From: Roseateles_E cavernae
GTDB lineage: Bacteria; Pseudomonadota; Gammaproteobacteria; Burkholderiales; Burkholderiaceae_C
Assembly: GCF_040187885.1 (NCBI RefSeq)
Contig: NZ_JBDPLH010000001.1
Span: 1,302,001 to 1,366,000, forward strand
Direction: 5' to 3'
Length of the DNA: 64,000 nt
Position numbers and translations under genes: made by a program. Below the pieces are notes generated by a model. It was not told the origin of the DNA. It worked only from the letters and a program-made list of their open reading frames with translations, and did not search any database. Of this stretch, positions 55,512-63,901 are shown piece after piece. The first letter of the stretch is position 1; every line of letters begins with the position of its first letter.

Positions 55512-56222
55512 TCAGGCGCGCGCCGGTATCTTCAGTCCGCGCGCCACCGCCGGCCGCGCCAGAAAGGCCTGCAAGACCCGCTGCAGCTGCGGGAACTCGG
55601 CGAAGCCGACCAGCTCGCCGGCACCATAGAAGCCGACCAGGTTGTTGACCCAGGGGAGGATTGCGATATCGGCGATGGTGTACTCGCTGCCCATGATCCA
55701 GTCGCGGCCGGTCAGGCGCTGCTCCAGCACGGCCAGCAGGCGCTTGGACTCGGCCACATATCGCTCGCGCGGGCGCTTGTCCTCATAGTCCTTGCCGGCG
55801 AACTTGTGGAAGAAACCCAGCTGGCCGAACATCGGCCCGACGCCGCCCATCTGGAACATCAGCCACTGGAGGGTCTCGTAGCGCAGGGCCGGGTCTTGCG
55901 GCAAGAACTGACCCGTCTTCTCGGCCAGATAGATCAGGATCGCACCCGACTCGAACAAGGCCAGCGGCGCGCCGCCCGGGCCCTGCGGGTCCAGGATGGC
56001 CGGGATCTTGTTGTTCGGGTTCAGCGACAGGAACTCGGGCGTCAGCTGATCATTGCGATCGAAGCTGACCAGGTGGGCCTCGTAGGGCAGGCCCAGCTCC
56101 TCCAGCAGGATGGAGACCTTGACGCCGTTGGGCGTGGGCAGCGAGTAGAGCTGCAGGCGCTCGGGATGCTGCGCGGGCCAGCGGCGGGTGATGGGGAAGG
56201 CAGAGAGCGTGGTGGCGGTCAT
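55512..56222 (-). CDS. Glutathione S-transferase, YghU/YfcG (nu) type
   Basis: The 236-residue protein has the thioredoxin-like domain of disulfide-bond oxidoreductases. LQLYSLPTPNGVKVSILLEELGLPYEAH (about 24-51) has the Thr-Pro-Asn segment that binds glutathione in nu-class GSTs. NPNNKIPAILDPQGPGGAPLALFESGAI follows, then a helical domain with GGVGPMFGQLGFFHKFA. The family reduces disulfides with two glutathione molecules and has peroxidase activity. I chose ATG 56222; longer frames extend through the REP-like sequence upstream. Confidence 0.88.
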   Translation of the reverse strand: MTATTLSAFPITRRWPAQHPERLQLYSLPTPNGVKVSILLEELGLPYEAHLVSFDRNDQLTPEFLSLNPNNKIPAILDPQGPGGAPLALFESGAILIYLAEKTGQFLPQDPALRYETLQWLMFQMGGVGPMFGQLGFFHKFAGKDYEDKRPRERYVAESKRLLAVLEQRLTGRDWIMGSEYTIADIAILPWVNNLVGFYGAGELVGFAEFPQLQRVLQAFLARPAVARGLKIPARA

Positions 56223-56340
56223 GAGGCGGCAGTCGGTCGGAAGTGATGGCGCATTCTCCGGTGAGACCCGGGGGGCTGCCTGAGCCTGTCGTGAAACCCC
56301 CAGCTTTGGATGGGGCGAATGGCGGGCAAGGGTTCGAATA

Positions 56341-56355
56341 GCAAGACCTGGCCCC
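56341..56355. repeat. REP-like copy GCAAGACCTGGCCCC
   Basis: This fourth dispersed copy of the CAAGACCTG(A/G)CCCC motif lies in the 215-bp gap between the GST and the helical-repeat gene, preceded by GGTTCGAATA. The rest of the gap shows no gene or terminator. Confidence 0.5.
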
Positions 56356-56437
56356 GGCGCGCTACAAACAAGGGGCTGGATTTCCTCTTTCCGGCCCATG
56401 AGAATCCCGCAAGCCTGCTCCATCCGTGCTGCGAAAA

Positions 56438-57043
56438 ATGAACGATGCCCCCGCCACCGACGAGACCTTCTTCCTGCGCTTTACCGCGCCCGATCCGGCC
56501 GCTCTGCACCGTGACATGGCGCATGCCGAGCGTCAACTGGCGCAGGCGCGGGCAGAGGCCGATCTGTTGCGGGCGCTGGATCATGCCGGCGATCTCGGCA
56601 GCCTGCTGACGACCGACCGGCAAGAGCAGGCGGCTCGCAGGCTGCTCGGCGAGTTCCTGCCCGCCGCGCGCCAGCACCCTGCGCATGAGCCCTCCGCCTG
56701 GCTGCTCCATGCGCTGGCCACGGCCTGCCAGTACTGTGGCGAGCGAGCCGAGGCGGATGCGCTGTTCGCCGAGGCGCTGGCGCAGGCCCGCCTGCATAGC
56801 TGGACCCGGCTGGAGCACTATGTGCTGCACCACTGGGGCCGCAGCCTCGCCGAACAGCGGCGTTTCGGCCCGGCCCGGGACTGCTTCCTGCAGTCGCTGG
56901 CGATCCGGGAAGCGCTCGGCGATCCGCGGCAGGCCTCGTCGCGTCAGGCGCTCGCTCGGCTCGCCGAGTGCGAGGCCGATCACATCACCGCCGGCCCTGC
57001 GGCTGCGGTGGCCAAGGGCCCGCTCAATGCAATGCCACGTTGA
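56438..57043 (+). CDS. Hypothetical helical-repeat (TPR-like) protein
   Basis: The 201-residue soluble protein is nearly all helical. A coiled region (PAALHRDMAHAERQLAQARAEADLLRAL) is followed by two or three TPR-like pairs (WLLHALATACQYCGERAEADALFAEALAQA, then WGRSLAEQRRFGPARDCFLQSLAIREALGD). TPR proteins mediate protein contacts; no partner is evident. The start is ATG 56438 or GTG 56426, neither with a good ribosome-binding site. The last 20 bp overlap the convergent DUF2789 gene. Confidence 0.65.
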   Translation: MNDAPATDETFFLRFTAPDPAALHRDMAHAERQLAQARAEADLLRALDHAGDLGSLLTTDRQEQAARRLLGEFLPAARQHPAHEPSAWLLHALATACQYCGERAEADALFAEALAQARLHSWTRLEHYVLHHWGRSLAEQRRFGPARDCFLQSLAIREALGDPRQASSRQALARLAECEADHITAGPAAAVAKGPLNAMPR

Positions 57044-57254
57044 GCTGGTCGATGACCTCGGCCCAGTCGGCGTCCTGGCGCACCTGCTCGCGCAGCAGCG
57101 CCGCCTGTGCCGGGCTCCAGAATGGCGCGTCCGCCAGCCTCATATCGGCCGGCAGCGGCCGATGGCTGCCGATGAAGCGGCGGATGCCGGCCTCGTCCGA
57201 GGGCAGGCCCAGCTGGGCGAACAGATCCGAGAAGCGATGAAACGAGGTTTCCAT
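57024..57254 (-). CDS. DUF2789 family protein
   Basis: The 76-residue protein matches the small DUF2789 family (METSFHRFSDLFAQLGLPSDEAGIRRFI, then LADAPFWSPAQAALLREQVRQDADWAEVIDQLN), conserved in gamma- and betaproteobacteria without known function. A GGAG site precedes the ATG at 57254, which lies 1 bp after the metallopeptidase stop, so the two are probably co-transcribed. Confidence 0.85.
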   Translation of the reverse strand: METSFHRFSDLFAQLGLPSDEAGIRRFIGSHRPLPADMRLADAPFWSPAQAALLREQVRQDADWAEVIDQLNVALH

Positions 57255-57255
57255 A

Positions 57256-58353
57256 TCAGGGCTCCGATTCGATGGTTTGCGAGAAGTTCATGGCCAGCTC
57301 GCCACGCCCGACCGCAGCCAGCAGCCGGTGGATGAAGTCGAGTTTCTCGATCACCGGCGTCGGCATGGCGAAAGGATAGCTGTCATGCGAGCCCAGGCTG
57401 CGGTCCATCGCGTTGATGAACTGCGAGATCGGCAGCCATTGCTCGATCAGCGCCGGCGCCAATACGGCCTCGCGCGACAGCGGCTGCGCGATCACCGGCG
57501 CGCCGCCGGGCAGCGCCTGCTCCAGCCGCAGGCCCCAGGCGGCTGCGCTCTCCAGTCCGTCCTGGATGTGCATGTAATGAGCCCAGCATTCGGCCCAGTC
57601 CTCCCAGGGGTGGGCGCTGGCATAGCGGCTGATGAAGCTTGAACGCCAGTCGGCCAGCGGTCCGCTGTAGTGCTGCTGCAAGGCCTGGCCATAGTCGGCG
57701 CGTTCGTCGCCAAACAGCGCGCGGAATTCGGCCAGCCAGCCGGAGCCGCTGACCAGCCGGTCCCAGTAGTAGTGACCGATCTCGTGGCGCAAGTGGCCCA
57801 GCAGGGTGCGGTAGGGTTCGTGCAGATGGGCGCGCATCTGCTCGCGGCGGGCGTCGTCGGCCTCGGCGATATTGAGCGTGATCACCCCGTTGTCATGGCC
57901 ACTCAGCACCCGCTGCTGCGGCGTGACCTGTTCGAGGAAGTGGAAGGACAGGCCGTGCTCGGCGTCGTCGTCCTTGCTGGGCGTTGGCAGTTTCAGCGCG
58001 ATCAGACTGTAGAACAGTCGCCGCTTGGCGCGCTCGATGCGCGCCCAATGGTCGCGGTTCTCGGGCTTGCCCAAGGCGGGGATCACATCGGTGCAGCGGC
58101 AGCTGAGGCACAGGGCCTGGGCCGAGTCGGCGGGCAGCATCCAGTTGCAGACGCCTTCGAGCCGGTAGTTGCTGCAAGGGCGCTGAGCCGTGGCACCCTC
58201 GGCGAGGCGCTGCCAGACGCCGTCGCTGCCGACCTCGAAGGCGCCGAAGCGCAATTCGGCCGGCACAAAGCCCAGCGCCGCGCCACAGGCGTCGCAGGCC
58301 AGGTTCTCGAAGAAGACGCGCTGGCCACAGCGCTCGCAGCTCAAGGTTCTCAT
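57256..58353 (-). CDS. Putative zinc-binding metallopeptidase
   Basis: The 365-residue protein begins with a zinc-ribbon pair, CERCGQRVFFENLACDACG (residues 5-23). Further cysteines follow (SNYRLEGVCNW, ALCLSCRCTDVIP). The centre has the metallopeptidase motif HEIGHYYWDRLV near 203 and DWAECWAHYMHIQDGLESA near 268 with the likely third ligand. This domain order is that of the putative zinc-binding metallopeptidase family (DUF2248-like); the substrate is unknown. There is no signal peptide, so it acts in the cytoplasm. TATGCT lies 8 nt before the ATG and no ribosome-binding site is seen. Confidence 0.82.
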   Translation of the reverse strand: MRTLSCERCGQRVFFENLACDACGAALGFVPAELRFGAFEVGSDGVWQRLAEGATAQRPCSNYRLEGVCNWMLPADSAQALCLSCRCTDVIPALGKPENRDHWARIERAKRRLFYSLIALKLPTPSKDDDAEHGLSFHFLEQVTPQQRVLSGHDNGVITLNIAEADDARREQMRAHLHEPYRTLLGHLRHEIGHYYWDRLVSGSGWLAEFRALFGDERADYGQALQQHYSGPLADWRSSFISRYASAHPWEDWAECWAHYMHIQDGLESAAAWGLRLEQALPGGAPVIAQPLSREAVLAPALIEQWLPISQFINAMDRSLGSHDSYPFAMPTPVIEKLDFIHRLLAAVGRGELAMNFSQTIESEP

Positions 58354-58361
58354 TGCTGGGC

Positions 58362-58367
58362 AGCATA
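58362..58367 (-). promoter_or_regulatory. Possible -10 of the metallopeptidase-DUF2789 operon
   Basis: TATGCT on the minus strand ends exactly 8 nt before the metallopeptidase ATG, with GCCCAGCA between and no Shine-Dalgarno. It follows the near-leaderless pattern seen at several genes in the window. Confidence 0.4.
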
Positions 58368-58494
58368 GGCCTCTTGCCCCGCCGCGACCAGCGGTGGCGG
58401 CCGCGGCCGCCCGTCGGCCGGCGCCTACAGCCGTGTGCGAGACTGGCCGCCTGCGCTCCGACCAGGGGCGCTCGACACAGCAACGGGAATGACG

Positions 58495-59493
58495 ATGAGA
58501 GTGTGCATAGTGGGCGCCGGTGCCATCGGCGGCTGGTTCGCCGGCCATCTGGGCCACCGGCTGGGCGCCGAAGTCAAGCTCAGCGCATTGGCGCGCGGCG
58601 CCACGCTGGCGGCCTTGCGCGCGCAGCGGGGGCTGCGTGTCGAGTCCGGCGGCGAGCGCTGGACCGTGCCCCTAGCGGCCGGCGAGCGGCCCGAGGAGCT
58701 GGGCCCGCAGGACCTGATCGTGCTGGCCGTCAAGGGCCCGGCGCTGGCGGCGGTGGCCCCGGCCGTCAAGGCCTTGCTGGACATGAACGAGCAGGCCCGC
58801 GTGCTGGTGGCGATGAATGGCGTGCCCTGGTGGTTTTTCGATGGCCTGGGCGGTGCGCTGGATGGCCTGCGGCTGGAGTCGGTCGACCCCGGCGGCCGGG
58901 TGGCCGGCCTGATCCCGGCCGCGCGCGTGATCGGCAGCGTGGTCCATGCCAGCTGCACGACGCCCGAGCCCGGCCTGGTCCGCCATGTGATGGGCATGGG
59001 CCTGATACTCGGCGCGCCCGCAGGCGGCCGGCCCGAGCACATCGAGGCGCTGGCCGCGCTGCTGGGCCGCGCCGGCTTCAATGCCACGGTCTCCGAGCGC
59101 ATCCAGCGCGATATCTGGTTCAAGCTCTGGGGCAATATGACCATGAACCCGATCTCGGCACTGACCGGCGCGACCTGCGACCGCATCCTCGACGACGAGC
59201 TGGTGCGCGGCTTCGTCACGAATGTGATGCGCGAGGCCGCCGACATCGGCGCGCGCATCGGCTGCGCTGTCGATCAGACGCCCGAGCAGCGCCATGAAGT
59301 GACACGCAAGCTGGGAGCCTTCAAGACCTCGATGCTGCAGGACGTCGAAGCCGGCCGGCCGCTGGAGCTCGATGCCCTGGTGGCTTCGGTGCGCGAGATC
59401 GCGCAGCAGCTCGGCCTGGCCACGCCGCATACCGATGCGATGCTGGGGCTGACGCGGCTGATGGCGCGCACGCGCGGGCTGCTGCCGGCCTGA
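58495..59493 (+). CDS. 2-dehydropantoate 2-reductase family (PanE/ApbA-like)
   Basis: The 332-residue NADPH-dependent enzyme opens with the Rossmann motif CIVGAGAIGGWFAGHL. The ketopantoate-reductase features follow: LIVLAVKGPALAAV near 78, the catalytic Lys in DIWFKLWGNMTMNPISAL near 207, and the C-terminal substrate segment KTSMLQDVEAGRPLELDALV near 280. Paralogues of PanE acting on other 2-keto acids are common, so a true pantothenate role is not assured. ATG 58495 is used; ATG 58489 is two codons upstream. Confidence 0.85.
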   Translation: MRVCIVGAGAIGGWFAGHLGHRLGAEVKLSALARGATLAALRAQRGLRVESGGERWTVPLAAGERPEELGPQDLIVLAVKGPALAAVAPAVKALLDMNEQARVLVAMNGVPWWFFDGLGGALDGLRLESVDPGGRVAGLIPAARVIGSVVHASCTTPEPGLVRHVMGMGLILGAPAGGRPEHIEALAALLGRAGFNATVSERIQRDIWFKLWGNMTMNPISALTGATCDRILDDELVRGFVTNVMREAADIGARIGCAVDQTPEQRHEVTRKLGAFKTSMLQDVEAGRPLELDALVASVREIAQQLGLATPHTDAMLGLTRLMARTRGLLPA

Positions 59494-59505
59494 TCATGGG
59501 CTGAT

Positions 59506-59533
59506 GGCCGGTCAGGGGTTAACCCGACCGGCC
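59506..59533. terminator. Hairpin after the PanE-family gene
   Basis: GGCCGGTC (59506-59513) pairs with GACCGGCC (59526-59533). Inside, GGG and CCC can extend the stem around GTTAA. It lies 13 bp after the stop codon. There is no T-run, so termination without another factor is doubtful, but position and stability suit a transcript 3' end. Confidence 0.5.
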
Positions 59534-59631
59534 GTGCCGCTGATGGCTCGCATCAGAAACGATGATTGGCTGCCGCGCAGCCGGCCTCCTACATTGCGCT
59601 CTCACTGTCAGCAAAAGAACAGGAGACAAGC

Positions 59632-60963
59632 ATGCAAGGCAAGAAGACTCTTCGCGCGGCCGCCCTGGCCCTCGTCCTGCTCGGCGCCGCTCAGCTGGCG
59701 GCGGCCGGCACGGTCACGGTGCTGACCTCCTTTCCCAAGGAGCTGACCACCGCCTACCAGAAGGCCTTCGAGGCCGCGAACCCCGGCATCAAGATCGAGA
59801 TCCTGAACAAGAACACCACGGCCGCCATCGCCTATGTGCGCGAGCTGGCCGAGGGCCAGCGTCCCGACATCATGTGGGCCTCGGCGCCCGATGCCTTCGA
59901 GGTGCTGGCACGCAACAAGCTGCTGCTGCCGGCCCCCGAGGTCAAGAACCCGGCCGCGCCGGCCAAGATCGGCAACTACCCGCTCAACGACCCCGGCGGC
60001 CTCTACTACGGCCAGGCGCTGGCGGGCTACGGCATGATGTGGAACACCCGCTATATGGCGGCCAACAAGCTGCCGGCGCCCAAGGAGTGGGTCGACCTGA
60101 CGCGGCCCGAGTACTTTGGCCATGTCGCGATCTCCAGCCCCTCGCGTTCGGGAACGACCCAGCTGACCGTGGAGACGATTCTGCAGGGCGAGGGCTGGGA
60201 CAAGGGCTGGAGCCAGCTGCTGGCGATGATGGGCAATGCGGCCGCCGTCACCGACCGCAGCTTCGCGGTGCCGGACGGGGTCAACAACGGCCAGTACGGC
60301 ATCGGCATCGTGATCGACTTCTTCGGCCTGGCCGGCAAGTACTCGGGCTTTCCGGTGGACTTCGTCTACCCGTCGATGACGGCGGTGGTGCCGGCCAATA
60401 TCGCGCTGATCGCCGGCAGCAAGAACCCCGAGGAGGCCAAGAAGTTCATGCGCTTCAGCATGTCGACCGAGGGCCAGCAGCTGCTGTTCGACCCCAAGAT
60501 CAGCCGCCTGCCCATCCTGCCCTACACGGCGCTGAAGGCACCGGCCGGCTATCCGGTGCCGCAGGCGGTGGCGGCGCGCGCCAAGGTGCAGTTCGACGCC
60601 GAGCTGTCGGAGAGCCGCTACCAGGTGGTCACCAGCCTGTTCGACCAGATGGTGACCTTCCGGCTCAAGGAGCTGCAGGCCGCCACCAAGGCCATCCATG
60701 CGGCCGACAAGGCGCTCAAGGCCCGGCCCAATGCCAAGGGGCTGGAGCTGGCGAGCCAGGCCCGCAACCTGGCCTATAGCTCCCTGGTCGGCGAGGCCAA
60801 TGTGAAGAACGAGCAGTTCCTCGAGCTGTTCCGCAAGAACCGCCGCGAGGTGGCGGTGTCCAAGGAACTGACCGGCCTGGAGCAGCTCTGGGCCAGCAAG
60901 GCGCGCGATAACTATGCCCGTGCCACCAAGCTGGCCGAGGAAGCGCTGGCGCTGGCCAAGTAG
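59632..60963 (+). CDS. ABC transporter substrate-binding protein (ferric/phosphonate type)
   Basis: The 443-residue periplasmic protein has a signal peptide (residues 1-25, ending AAQLAAAG). Its binding core resembles the FbpA/PhnS class: TVTVLTSFPKELTTAYQKAFEAANPGI, then RPDIMWASAPDAFEVLARNKLL, and PSRSGTTQLTVETILQGEGW. The C-terminal 110 residues (about 330-443) are an added helical extension absent from the 330-residue family members. Ligand could be iron, 2-aminoethylphosphonate or another anion; the tyrosine pair of FbpA is not evident. AGGAGA precedes the ATG. Confidence 0.85.
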   Translation: MQGKKTLRAAALALVLLGAAQLAAAGTVTVLTSFPKELTTAYQKAFEAANPGIKIEILNKNTTAAIAYVRELAEGQRPDIMWASAPDAFEVLARNKLLLPAPEVKNPAAPAKIGNYPLNDPGGLYYGQALAGYGMMWNTRYMAANKLPAPKEWVDLTRPEYFGHVAISSPSRSGTTQLTVETILQGEGWDKGWSQLLAMMGNAAAVTDRSFAVPDGVNNGQYGIGIVIDFFGLAGKYSGFPVDFVYPSMTAVVPANIALIAGSKNPEEAKKFMRFSMSTEGQQLLFDPKISRLPILPYTALKAPAGYPVPQAVAARAKVQFDAELSESRYQVVTSLFDQMVTFRLKELQAATKAIHAADKALKARPNAKGLELASQARNLAYSSLVGEANVKNEQFLELFRKNRREVAVSKELTGLEQLWASKARDNYARATKLAEEALALAK

Positions 60964-61037
60964 TCGCTCGCCCCAAGCCCTGTCGTCCCTCGACGCTCCC
61001 TCGGCCCCGGCCCGGAGCGTCCTTTCGGAAACACACC

Positions 61038-62783
61038 ATGTCTGCTGTCTACACGGAGCCCGGCGCCGCCGGGCCAGCCGCCGGCCGCGTGCGTCCCTGG
61101 CGCGCGCTGAGCGGCTTCGGCCCCTGGCTGGCCTTCGGCCTGATCCTGGCCTTTCTGCTGCTGTTCCTGCTGATCCCGGTCGGCCTGGTGATCTACACCG
61201 CCTTCATCAACGAGACCGGCGCGCTGACCTTCGGGCACTTCGCGAACTTCTTCGAACAGACGGTGTTCCGCGAATCCTTCTTCAACAGCCTGATCGTCGC
61301 GCTGGCCAGCGTGTTTTTCGCCAGCCTGATCGCGGTGCCGCTGGCCTATCTGACGGTGCGCTTCGAGTTCCGCGGCGCGCTGCTGATCCAGACCCTGGGC
61401 GTGCTGCCGCTGATCATGCCGCCCTTCGTCGGTGCGGTGGCGCTGCAGCTGATCTTCGGCCGCAACGGTTCGCTGAACCTGCTGCTCAACGAGTACTTCG
61501 GGTTCACGATCCCGATCATGGACGGGCTGGGGGGCGTGGTCTTCGTCGAGAGCATCCACTACTTCCCCTTCATCCTGCTGAACCTGGTCGCCGCGATGCG
61601 CAATATCGACGGCGCGATGGAGGAGTCGGCGCTGAACCTCGGCGCCAAGGGCTGGCGGCTGTTCCGCCGCATCATCTTCCCGCTGGCGATGCCGGGCTTC
61701 CTGGCCGGCGCGGCCCTGGTCTTCGTCAAGGTCTTCGACGACCTGGGCACGCCGCTGGTGATGGGCGTGACCAATATGCTGGCGCCCCAGGCCTATCTGC
61801 GCATCACCTCGGTGGGCATCGACGATCCGCTGGGCTATGTGATCAGCGTCATCATGATCGCCTTCTCGATCCTGGCGCTGTGGCTGGCTGCCCGCGTGAT
61901 GAAGGGCAAGGACTATGCGACCCTGCAGAAGGGCGGCAGCGCGCTGCAGCGGCGCCGGCTGGGAATGTGGGAATCGCTGCTGGCCTACGGCTGGATCGTC
62001 CTGATCCTGCTGGTCACGCTGGCCCCGCATCTGGGCATTCTGCTGATGTCCTTCTCCAAGGTGTGGAGTTTCTCGGTGCTGCCGGACGCCTACACGCTGG
62101 AGCACTACGCCACCGTGTTCAGCGACTCCAGCCGCATGATTGGCAACACGCTGATGTATTGCTTCATGGCCGCCGGCCTGGACGTGCTGATCGGCACGGC
62201 CATCGCCTACCTGATCCTGCGCACCGAGCTGCCGGCCCGCCAATGGCTGGACTATCTGGCCTCGGCGGCGCTGGCGATCCCGGGCCTGGTGCTGGCGATC
62301 GGCTATCTGCGCCTGTTCAAGGGGGTCAACCTGCCCTTCACCGAGACCCCGCTGATCACCACCTGGGTGCTGATCATGCTGGCCTACGCGGTGCGTCGCC
62401 TGCCCTATGCGCTGCGCTCCTGCATGGCGGCGCTGCAGCAGGTCCATGTCTCGCTGGAGGAGGTGGCGCAGAGCCTGGGGGCCTCGCGGCTGTCGACGAT
62501 TCGCCGCATCATGGTGCCGCTGATGATGGGCGGCATGCTGGCCGGCTTCGTCACCAGCTTCATCACCGCCGCGGTCGAGCTCTCGGCCACCATCCTGCTG
62601 TCCTCGGCCCAGAGCCAGGCGCCGATGAGTTACGGCATCTATCTCTATATGCAAAGCATCTCGGGCCGCGGTCCCGGCGCGGCGCTGGGTGTGCTGGCCG
62701 TCGTCGTCGTCGGCCTGGGCACCTATTTCTCGCACCGCGTCGTCGAGCGCTCGCGCGCCATCGCTCCCGTTCACAAGGCTTGA
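61038..62783 (+). CDS. ABC transporter permease, two fused permease domains
   Basis: The 581-residue inner-membrane protein contains two permease units of about six helices each. The EAA loops are visible in both: EESALNLGAKGWRLFRRIIFPLAMPG near 195-220 and EEVAQSLGASRLSTIRRIMVPLMMGG near 474-499. This FbpB-like fusion is standard for ferric and 2-aminoethylphosphonate-type importers, giving both membrane halves from one gene. It lies 74 bp after the binding-protein gene and 5 bp before the ATPase. Confidence 0.92.
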   Translation: MSAVYTEPGAAGPAAGRVRPWRALSGFGPWLAFGLILAFLLLFLLIPVGLVIYTAFINETGALTFGHFANFFEQTVFRESFFNSLIVALASVFFASLIAVPLAYLTVRFEFRGALLIQTLGVLPLIMPPFVGAVALQLIFGRNGSLNLLLNEYFGFTIPIMDGLGGVVFVESIHYFPFILLNLVAAMRNIDGAMEESALNLGAKGWRLFRRIIFPLAMPGFLAGAALVFVKVFDDLGTPLVMGVTNMLAPQAYLRITSVGIDDPLGYVISVIMIAFSILALWLAARVMKGKDYATLQKGGSALQRRRLGMWESLLAYGWIVLILLVTLAPHLGILLMSFSKVWSFSVLPDAYTLEHYATVFSDSSRMIGNTLMYCFMAAGLDVLIGTAIAYLILRTELPARQWLDYLASAALAIPGLVLAIGYLRLFKGVNLPFTETPLITTWVLIMLAYAVRRLPYALRSCMAALQQVHVSLEEVAQSLGASRLSTIRRIMVPLMMGGMLAGFVTSFITAAVELSATILLSSAQSQAPMSYGIYLYMQSISGRGPGAALGVLAVVVVGLGTYFSHRVVERSRAIAPVHKA

Positions 62784-62788
62784 TCACC

Positions 62789-63880
62789 ATGCATCTGAAC
62801 AAAGTCTCCCTCGAGGCCCGGCACATCAGCCTGAGCTATGGCAGCACCGAGGTGCTGCGTGACGTCAATCTGCGCATCGAGCCGGGCGAGTTCTTCGCGC
62901 TGCTGGGTCCTTCGGGCTCGGGCAAGTCGACGCTCCTGCGACTGATTGCCGGCTTCAACCAGCACCAGCGCGGCGAGCTGCTGGTGGACGGCCAGGACAT
63001 CACCGGTACGCCGCCGCACCGGCGCAATATCGGCATGGTGTTCCAGAACTATGCGCTGTGGCCCCATATGACGGTGTGGGACAACGTCGCCTTCGGCCTG
63101 GTCGAGCGGCGCGAAAGCAAGGACGCGATCCGCCGCAAGGTCGGCGCGGTGCTGGAGCTGGTGGGCCTGCAGACCTATGCCCAGCGCCGGCCCGGCCAGC
63201 TCTCGGGCGGCCAGCAGCAGCGCGTCGCGCTGGCGCGCACCGTCGTGATCGAGCCCAAGCTGCTGCTGCTGGACGAGCCCCTGTCCAATCTCGACAAGCA
63301 GCTGCGCGTGCAGATGCGCGAGGAGCTGAAGAACCTGCAGCGCAAGCTGGGCCTGACCACGGTCTTCGTGACCCATGACCAGGAGGAGGCGATGACCACG
63401 GCCGACCGCATGGCGGTGCTGGACAAGGGCATCCTGCAGCAGGTCGGCGCGGCCACCGGGCTGTATGACTTCCCGGTCAACCGCTTCGTCGCCGGCTTTG
63501 TCGGCACCGCCAATCTGCTGGAGGGCCGGGTCACCGCGGTCAACGGCGAGACCCTGGTCTTCAATGTCGAGGGCATGGGCAGCCTGACCCTGCCGAGCCC
63601 GGCCGAGGCGCCGGCGCTGGGCGCGGCGGCGCTGGCCTTCCGGCCGCACCAGGTCAGCATCCGGGTGCGTGACGAGGCGGTCGATGCCTCGCGCGTCTGG
63701 CTCGATGGCCGGGTCGAGAGCGCCGAGTTCCTGGGTGAGTTCTCGCGCTACCGGGTGCGCGTCGGTGAGGTGGCCCTGGTCACCGATCAGGCCCACTACG
63801 CCGGTCTGGCGATGTTCGCGGCGGGCGCCCAGGTCCGGCTGGGCATCGAGCCCAGCCAGGTGCGTTTCCTCGACCGCTGA
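62789..63880 (+). CDS. ABC transporter ATP-binding protein (FbpC/PotA type)
   Basis: The 363-residue ATPase has Walker A GPSGSGKSTLLRLIAG near residue 42, Q-loop VFQNYALWPHMTV near 88, signature LSGGQQQRVALART near 142 and Walker B LLLLDEPLSNLDKQLR near 160. A C-terminal TOBE-type domain (about 245-363) follows. I chose ATG 62789 because it gives the family length; the open frame upstream lies inside the permease gene. It completes a three-gene importer. Confidence 0.92.
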   Translation: MHLNKVSLEARHISLSYGSTEVLRDVNLRIEPGEFFALLGPSGSGKSTLLRLIAGFNQHQRGELLVDGQDITGTPPHRRNIGMVFQNYALWPHMTVWDNVAFGLVERRESKDAIRRKVGAVLELVGLQTYAQRRPGQLSGGQQQRVALARTVVIEPKLLLLDEPLSNLDKQLRVQMREELKNLQRKLGLTTVFVTHDQEEAMTTADRMAVLDKGILQQVGAATGLYDFPVNRFVAGFVGTANLLEGRVTAVNGETLVFNVEGMGSLTLPSPAEAPALGAAALAFRPHQVSIRVRDEAVDASRVWLDGRVESAEFLGEFSRYRVRVGEVALVTDQAHYAGLAMFAAGAQVRLGIEPSQVRFLDR

Positions 63881-63889
63881 CGGTCGCGC

Positions 63890-63895
63890 TACGCT
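63890..63895 (+). promoter_or_regulatory. Possible -10 of the LysR gene at the window end
   Basis: TACGCT ends 6 nt before the ATG at 63902, with CGCCGC between and no Shine-Dalgarno. It lies 10 bp after the stop of the ABC ATPase gene, so an independent near-leaderless transcript is plausible. Confidence 0.35.
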
Positions 63896-63901
63896 CGCCG
63901 C

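Noticed and set aside
60914..62788. Apparent 988-residue fusion ending in the ABC ATPase
   Set aside because: The first 625 codons are an out-of-phase reading of the permease gene. The ATPase proper begins at ATG 62789.
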